64,000 nt of DNA from positions 1 to 64,000 of the forward strand of contig CAKPJL010000002.1 in NCBI GenBank assembly GCA_934162655.1, read 5' to 3'. Under the pieces are notes generated by a model that saw nothing but the letters and a program-made list of their open reading frames with translations, was not told where the DNA came from and made no database searches. Both the position numbers and the translations under genes were made by a program. This stretch comes from an uncultured Clostridia bacterium (GTDB lineage: Bacteria > Bacillota > Clostridia > TANB77 > CAG-465). Of the stretch, positions 58,938 to 64,000 are shown in pieces (the first letter of the stretch is position 1; each line of letters opens with the position of its first letter).

Positions 58938-61270
58938 TATAAAATTACTCTTCTAATACTTTTTATATTTGCACTATTTATTTCATCCTCATCAATGTTT
59001 CTGATAGTTCTTACAAGTTTTGAAATACAATCGATGTTATCTGTTACAATATCATATATATACCCATATTCATCCTTTAATTTGTAATTTTTATTGATAC
59101 ATGGTCTTGAGCACTTATCTAACTTTTTATCTCTTAGAAAACTACAAAGAACGCAATATCTAGAAGTCATAACAGTGACTTTGTCACATAATATATCAAC
59201 TGGTATGATATTTGAAATATTAATTATATCATTACTATTAATTTCAACAGATGGTGTTAATTCACTAAAACCTAATGATTTTATGAAGTTTGCACAATAA
59301 GAATTAGTAATATTTAAAGTATGGTCTGCAATAAGTGAAATATCATATTTATCTTTGTATGAATTTATCAATTCAATATACGAATAACTCCCAAGCAAGA
59401 ATCCACTAATTTTGCATTTTAAAATTTCTTCAATATTTTCTCTTATGAATTTATCTTGTTTTTCAAACACAACATTAGGTATATATAAATATACTTTAGA
59501 ATCAAAATATTTAGATACTATATTTTTTAATTTGTTAATATCATTATATATATCTGTTATACTTATATAAATTCTATCGATGTGGTCTTTATTAAATGAA
59601 TCTTTGTATACTTTTTTGTAGTCAATCTTTTGATTATATTTATATATAAATAGTGAATCATTTAAATTAGTAAGTTTAGTTTTATCAAATTCTTCGTAAT
59701 TTAGTTTTAATGCTTTTTTTATATCTATATTTTTGATATTTCTTTTTATTAAAAAACAATTTTCTAATTTTTTGTCTAGATTTCTTCGAAGTTCATTTAA
59801 GATAGACACTGGAATATATATATTTTCATCTATGTCATAAAAGTTAATATTAAATTTAAATAATAATTCTTTATTTTTTGAAAGATTTGATTTTATATCA
59901 TCAATTGATATACATTTATTTATTGATTTTTCAATCTTGTAGGGTACTTTTATTTCATACCTATTTTTATTTAAATAAAATCTATATATAGGCGATTCAT
60001 TTAATTTTAGTATAATATCTAAATTTATTACTCTTTTTTTATAATTATCATTGTTATTAATATTTGAATTTATACTATCATTTAATTTATATGATGAAGT
60101 TTTATAGATTTCATCTCCAACACTAACCTTTTTTTTGATATCTCCTATAAAAGCATAGTTATCTTTTAAAATTCCTTCATTTTTTATATTGTGAAATTCA
60201 TCTTTTATACAAGTTACTATTGTAGATACTACTACACCATCATTTCCATATATTTCTATACCATCATGAAGTGCTATATCTTCTTTTAGCTTAACTTTTA
60301 TAAATTTTTTATTTTGTAAGATAACTTTTCCAAGAAAAAGTCCCATGTTTTTTGGAGATTTTATAGTAATCGAGTCTTCCTTTTTTACACCATCTAAATA
60401 ATTTGTTGACATTGCTCCCCTATTAAAAATCTGCATAAGATTTTTAGCATCATAGTCGCTAATATTTAATGAGTTATTATTAATATACTTTTTGTATATA
60501 GAAGTAGTAAGATATACATATTGTTCTGATTTATTTCTACCTTCTATTTTTATTGAAGTAACCCCAATATCATTTAATCTTTTTATATATTTAATTCCAA
60601 TAGTGTCTTTTTTACTAAGTAAATATGCTTTAGATATGATTTCTTTATTTTTCTCATCAAGTAAAGTATAACGCATTCTGCATGGTTGAGCACATCTTCC
60701 TCTATTAGCACTTCTTTTACCTATAAGAGCTGACATTAAGCATTGGCCAGAAAAACAAACACATAGAGCCCCATGAACGAATACTTCAATCTCTATATCT
60801 GTATTTTTAGTTATATGCTCTATTTCATCAATACTAAGTTCGCGGGCAAGCACCACTCTTTTAAAACCTAAACTTTTCAAAAACTCAACTTGTTCAAGAC
60901 AATATACGCTCATTTGAGTACTTGCATGAAGTGCTAAATCAGGTATTAATTCATGTATTTTCATGGCAAGTCCTATATCTTGAACAATTACCGCATCCAG
61001 TCCTGCACTATATAATTCTAAAACCAAATTTAAGGCATCAGAAAATTCATCATCAAATAATAAAGTGTTAAGAGTTAAATAAACCTTTACATTTAAAATA
61101 TGGGCTTTTAATATGCAATTTTTATATTCTTCTACATTAAAATTTTCAGCCATAATTCTTGCATTAAAATTTTCGCATCCCATATATATTGCATCTGCCC
61201 CTGCCTTTATTGCAGCTTCAAAGCTTTTAATACTACCTGCTGGTGATAGCAGTTCTATTTTTTTATTCAT
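58937..61270 (-). CDS. U32 family peptidase-like / RlhA-type RNA hydroxylation protein
   Basis: The 777-residue protein starts with a U32 domain: LLSPAGSIKSFEAAIKAGADAIYMG, ALNVKVYLTLNT-type strand, and FVHGALCVCFSGQCLMSALIGKRSANRGRCAQPCRM near 165-200, where the Cys set is conserved. Domain members include RlhA and TrhP, which use Fe-S clusters to hydroxylate cytidine or uridine in rRNA/tRNA, so an RNA modification role is more likely than proteolysis. The middle (~375-640) is poorly conserved and very AT-rich, and a second Cys set (SRYCVLCSFLRDKKLDKCSRPCINKNY) is at the C-terminus. The ATG at 61270 follows AAAGGAG; an upstream in-frame codon lacks a site. Confidence 0.85.
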   Translation of the reverse strand: MNKKIELLSPAGSIKSFEAAIKAGADAIYMGCENFNARIMAENFNVEEYKNCILKAHILNVKVYLTLNTLLFDDEFSDALNLVLELYSAGLDAVIVQDIGLAMKIHELIPDLALHASTQMSVYCLEQVEFLKSLGFKRVVLARELSIDEIEHITKNTDIEIEVFVHGALCVCFSGQCLMSALIGKRSANRGRCAQPCRMRYTLLDEKNKEIISKAYLLSKKDTIGIKYIKRLNDIGVTSIKIEGRNKSEQYVYLTTSIYKKYINNNSLNISDYDAKNLMQIFNRGAMSTNYLDGVKKEDSITIKSPKNMGLFLGKVILQNKKFIKVKLKEDIALHDGIEIYGNDGVVVSTIVTCIKDEFHNIKNEGILKDNYAFIGDIKKKVSVGDEIYKTSSYKLNDSINSNINNNDNYKKRVINLDIILKLNESPIYRFYLNKNRYEIKVPYKIEKSINKCISIDDIKSNLSKNKELLFKFNINFYDIDENIYIPVSILNELRRNLDKKLENCFLIKRNIKNIDIKKALKLNYEEFDKTKLTNLNDSLFIYKYNQKIDYKKVYKDSFNKDHIDRIYISITDIYNDINKLKNIVSKYFDSKVYLYIPNVVFEKQDKFIRENIEEILKCKISGFLLGSYSYIELINSYKDKYDISLIADHTLNITNSYCANFIKSLGFSELTPSVEINSNDIINISNIIPVDILCDKVTVMTSRYCVLCSFLRDKKLDKCSRPCINKNYKLKDEYGYIYDIVTDNIDCISKLVRTIRNIDEDEINSANIKSIRRVIL

Positions 61271-61329
61271 AAAATCTCCTTTAATACTATTAATTTTAGC
61301 ATAAATTTTACATAAAAACAATTAAAACA

Positions 61330-61358
61330 TTGATTTTTTACTATTTTTATTATATAAT
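61330..61358 (+). promoter_or_regulatory. Promoter of the 127-residue orphan
   Basis: TTGATT (61330-61335), 17 bases, TATAAT (61353-61358). Confidence 0.7.
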
Positions 61359-61389
61359 AAAACAAAATATTTTTGTGGAGGTAGGACTA

Positions 61390-61773
61390 ATGTTTAACTT
61401 TAAAGAAGATCCTGTTATTTGCAGCGAGGCAGTAACAAAATATTTTCCAAGAGATTTTTTGGAAAAAACTAGGTACATTATAGAAAAAACAGACAAAGAT
61501 ATTATATCTAATTATGCAAATTGTAATATTAAATGCATTTCGGCAACTAAATTTAGGGATATCGGTTGCAAAACACATCAAATATGTTTTGTTATAAATA
61601 ACTACGATATAAATAAAGCAGTAAAACTTTATTTTTATTACGGTGATGATTATACTGTAAAAATTAAATTAGAAGAGAGTGAGTTTAATATAATGAAAAT
61701 GACTTTTGTGCAACTTGAGGAGGCTACAAACATATTTATATCAATTTTAAATGTGTTATTATTTAATAGCTAA
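61390..61773 (+). CDS. Hypothetical protein, 127 residues
   Basis: I do not recognise this protein. It starts MFNFKEDPVICSEAVTKYFP, has five Cys (ICSE, ANCNIKCIS, IGCKTHQIC) and an alternating beta/alpha pattern with YFYYGDDYTVKIKLEESEF. There is no signal or membrane helix. The spaced Cys could bind a metal but no standard motif is met. The ATG at 61390 is chosen because GGAGGT precedes it (61378-61383). It is monocistronic with its own promoter and a bidirectional terminator shared with rlmB. Confidence 0.8.
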   Translation: MFNFKEDPVICSEAVTKYFPRDFLEKTRYIIEKTDKDIISNYANCNIKCISATKFRDIGCKTHQICFVINNYDINKAVKLYFYYGDDYTVKIKLEESEFNIMKMTFVQLEEATNIFISILNVLLFNS

Positions 61774-61781
61774 AAAGATAG

Positions 61782-61822
61782 AGCGAAAACTATAATAAGT
61801 TTTCGCTTTACTTTTTTACTGC
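61782..61822. terminator. Bidirectional terminator between the orphan and rlmB
   Basis: A 10-bp stem AGCGAAAACT (61782-61791) / AGTTTTCGCT (61798-61807) with a 6-base loop is followed by TTACTTTTTT and, on the other strand, by CTATCTTTTT. Confidence 0.9.
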
Positions 61823-62562
61823 AATTTATTTTTTTGCCTAATTACTTCGTAAACAGAAATTGCTGTACTAACAGATGCATTTAGAGAATTTATTTTTCCT
61901 GTCATTGGAATTTTTAGCATAACATCACAGTTATCTTTAACAAGTCTAGATATACCTTCTCCCTCATTGCCTATTACAAGACCAATTGCACCTTCTAATT
62001 TTTCATCATAAATGTTAGTTACACCCTCCATATCAAGACCATATATCCAAAGTCCATTTTCTTTAAGGTATTTTATGGTTTCTGTAATATTTGTAACACG
62101 AGCTACCCTAACATAAGAGCAAGCTCCAACAGCTACCTTTTCTACTGTGTCTGTAATCTGACACGCATTCCTTTTTTGTATTATTATTCCATGTACCCCC
62201 ATACATTCTGCTGTTCTAATTATTGCACCTAAATTATGAGGATCTTCTATTTTATCAAGAATTATTACAAATGGTGGCTCATTTTTTGATTTAGCATATT
62301 CTAATATGTCATCTACTTCGAAATAATTATATTCGGTAACTGATGCAACAATCCCTTGTGAATTTTTTAGTTTTTGTCCTTCTTGCGTTATCATTTGATC
62401 TAGTTTTCTTTTGTCAGCCTCAACTGTTATAATCTTTTTTTCTCTTGCTATTTTTATTAAGGAAAATATTTCTAAATTTCCTTTTTGAAAATATATCTTA
62501 TTTATTGTTTTATTAGAATTTATTGCCTCTTCAACTGGATTTATTCCATAAATTAAACTCAT
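61816..62562 (-). CDS. rlmB: 23S rRNA (guanosine2251-2'-O)-methyltransferase RlmB
   Basis: The 248-residue SpoU-class methyltransferase has the N-terminal substrate domain (IYGINPVEEAI) and motifs 1-3 of the trefoil knot: LDKIEDPHNLGAIIRTAE near 100, GLVIGNEGEGISRLV near 193 and IPMTGKINSLNASVSTAISVYE near 217-238. It methylates the ribose of G2251 in the 23S P-loop. The length is standard. AAAGGAG precedes the start. The TrmH-group alternative (tRNA Gm18) is less likely because of the RlmB-type N-domain. Confidence 0.93.
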   Translation of the reverse strand: MSLIYGINPVEEAINSNKTINKIYFQKGNLEIFSLIKIAREKKIITVEADKRKLDQMITQEGQKLKNSQGIVASVTEYNYFEVDDILEYAKSKNEPPFVIILDKIEDPHNLGAIIRTAECMGVHGIIIQKRNACQITDTVEKVAVGACSYVRVARVTNITETIKYLKENGLWIYGLDMEGVTNIYDEKLEGAIGLVIGNEGEGISRLVKDNCDVMLKIPMTGKINSLNASVSTAISVYEVIRQKNKLQ

Positions 62563-62582
62563 TTTAAAAAATCTCCTTTATT

Positions 62583-62619
62583 ATAAATATAAATGGAATG
62601 GAAAAGTTCCACTCCATTT
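62583..62619 (-). terminator. Possible terminator of lepA
   Basis: Stem AAATGGAATGGAA (62591-62603) / TTCCACTCCATTT (62607-62619), fully paired in the reverse-strand RNA with one G-U pair, has a 3-base loop. The T-rich tail is weak. Confidence 0.55.
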
Positions 62620-62675
62620 TTCTTTAGCTTTTCTAGTTCTATTATACAAAATTTAATTAATTATGTCAATAAATT

Positions 62676-64000
62676 CTATTCATCAATTTTTAAAACCGTC
62701 ATAAACGCATCTTGTGGCAATTCAACTGTTCCAATTTTTCTCATTTTCTTTTTTCCTTCTTTTTGTTTTTCAAGTAGTTTTTTCTTACGAGTTATGTCCC
62801 CACCGTAACATTTTGCTAAAACATCTTTTCTCATAGCTTTTACTGTCTCACGAGCTACTACTTTTCCACCAATAGAAGCTTGTATTGGAACTTCAAATAG
62901 TTGACGTGGTATAATTTCTTTTAGCTTTTCTGCTATTTTTCTTCCGCGAGTTTCAGCATTTTGTCTATTTACTATAAATGAAAGTGCATCTACTACTTCT
63001 CCATTTAGCAAAATGTCTAGTTTAGAAAGATTTGATTTTTGGTATCTAGTTACTTCATATTCAAAAGAAGCATAACCTTTTGTACGAGATTTTAGGCTAT
63101 TGAAAAAGTCATATATAATTTCATTAAGTGGCATATCATATTCAAGTTCAACCCTATTTGCATCAATATAGTGCATATTTATATAATTTCCTCTTCTTTG
63201 CTCGCAAAGTTCAAATATATTTCCTACATATTCTTTTGGTGTCATAATTTTGGTTCTTGCAATTGGTTCTTCCATATAACTTATATCTGACGGATCTGGA
63301 AGTTCTGATGGATTGTAAAGTTCTAATATTTCACCATCTTTTTTGTAGACTTTATATATAACTGATGGAGCAGTAGTAATTAAATTTAAGTCGTATTCTC
63401 TTTCTAGTCTTTCCTCTATTATTTCCATGTGTAATAGACCTAAAAATCCACATCTAAATCCATGCCCAAGTGCTGATGAAGTTTCAAGTTCAAAGCTAAG
63501 CGAAGCATCATTTAGCTTTAATTTCTCAAGTGCCTCTTTTAATTCTTCATATTCTGTTCCATCAGCTGGAAATATACCAGCGTATACCATAGACTTTACT
63601 TCTCTATATCCTGGTAGTGCCTCTTTTGTTTGATTATTTTTTAGTGTTAGAGTGTCACCTACTCTTATATCTGACACATTTTTTATACTTGCACAAATAT
63701 AGCCAACTTCACCAGAAGTCAAATTGTCTGCTTCAATATATCCACCAGGCTTAAAATATCCAAGTTCAACCACTTCATATTCTTTACCATTTGACATAGT
63801 AATAAATGTATCACCTTTTTTGATTTTTCCATCAAATATTCTAACAAAAGCTAATGCACCTTTGTAATTATCGTATATAGAATCGAAAATCAATGCTTTA
63901 AGTGGTAAATTAATATCACCTTTTGGTGCTGGAACTTTATTTACTATTTCTTCTAAAACTTCCTCCATATTTAGACCTGTTTTGGCAGATACGCAAGGTG
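62676..64000 (-). CDS. lepA: Elongation factor 4 (LepA), C-terminal part; 5' end outside window
   Basis: The reading frame is open to the window edge (the visible N-terminal residues read CVSAKTGLN before [18 protein letters not shown]), so the G-domain motifs G1-G4 lie outside. Visible: the end of the G domain, domain II ([21 protein letters not shown]), domain III ([24 protein letters not shown] near 170), domain V (the [12 protein letters not shown] segment) and the LepA-specific C-domain ([27 protein letters not shown]). LepA promotes translation under ionic stress. The start codon and promoter cannot be seen. Confidence 0.97.
   Translation of the reverse strand, partial: PCVSAKTGLNMEEVLEEIVNKVPAPKGDINLPLKALIFDSIYDNYKGALAFVRIFDGKIKKGDTFITMSNGKEYEVVELGYFKPGGYIEADNLTSGEVGYICASIKNVSDIRVGDTLTLKNNQTKEALPGYREVKSMVYAGIFPADGTEYEELKEALEKLKLNDASLSFELETSSALGHGFRCGFLGLLHMEIIEERLEREYDLNLITTAPSVIYKVYKKDGEILELYNPSELPDPSDISYMEEPIARTKIMTPKEYVGNIFELCEQRRGNYINMHYIDANRVELEYDMPLNEIIYDFFNSLKSRTKGYASFEYEVTRYQKSNLSKLDILLNGEVVDALSFIVNRQNAETRGRKIAEKLKEIIPRQLFEVPIQASIGGKVVARETVKAMRKDVLAKCYGGDITRKKKLLEKQKEGKKKMRKIGTVELPQDAFMTVLKIDE

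Noticed and set aside
1..64000. TGA reassigned to Trp (genetic code 4)
   Set aside because: TGA terminates whiA, walJ, yigZ and the gene at 32927 at the expected lengths, and Trp is encoded by TGG throughout.

Overview
The window is 64 kb of very AT-rich chromosome from a low-GC Gram-positive bacterium. It is most likely an anaerobic, spore-forming or recently spore-forming member of the Clostridia (Bacillota), of the uncultured gut type. This is inferred from strong AGGAGG ribosome binding sites, TTGACA/TATAAT promoters that often carry an extended TGn, RNase Y, WhiA, YlbJ, DUF4364, WalJ, trigger factor-ClpP-ClpX, a 2-hydroxyacyl-CoA dehydratase/double-cubane type cassette, and SOS boxes of the clostridial GAAC-N4-GTTT form. 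Both ends are cut inside genes: a GT2 glycosyltransferase on the left and lepA on the right. I saw no rRNA, tRNA, CRISPR array or insertion sequence. TGA is a normal stop here; whiA, walJ, yigZ and the gene at 32927-33409 all use it.

Layout. 1-9.2 kb is cell-surface biology: glycosyltransferase, polysaccharide deacetylase and galE, then an isolated GC-richer coiled-coil orphan, then a glycolipid glycosyltransferase / flippase-like membrane protein / SDR operon and a giant acidic coiled-coil orphan. 9-16.7 kb is mostly housekeeping: ylbJ, an RlmI-like methyltransferase, rpoZ, a second CMP-kinase-like protein, glmM, rny, and a ComEC-like MBL lipoprotein with DUF3006. 16.8-19.8 kb is the three-gene dehydratase/activase cassette. 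19.9-30 kb holds ymdB, cysE, rlmH-walJ-murA, rpmE, prmC-whiA, ysxC, serS and its DUF4364 regulator, and cmk-plsC. 30-33.4 kb is typA flanked by two orphans; the first is interrupted by a single in-frame TGA. 33.5-41.1 kb is a two-gene cyclic beta-1,2-glucan synthase. 41.2-46.2 kb is tig-clpP-clpX, yigZ-dut and an SOS-controlled LysM (YneA-like) gene.

46.2-49.2 kb is the most variable part. It holds a XerC/D-like recombinase broken by one frameshift inside a perfect palindrome, several very AT-rich orphans, a DUF2726 protein, a decayed second copy of one orphan, and a cluster of strong divergent promoters. 49.2-64 kb returns to core genes: a degenerate nuclease-fold protein, yebC, a newly found 50-residue membrane peptide, a lytic transglycosylase with an apparent ATA start, polA, an orphan membrane protein, hemW, dapA, DUF4363/DUF421, a holin-like protein, a U32 protein, rlmB and lepA.

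Points most worth a second look are the TGA-interrupted gene at 30138, the split glucan synthase, a WhiA lacking half of its LAGLIDADG region, the recombinase frameshift in a LexA-like palindrome, the palindromic -10 shared by two divergent promoters at 28.7 kb, and the duplicated orphan family at 47.6-49.1 kb. Family names come from reading conserved motifs by eye; no searches were run.
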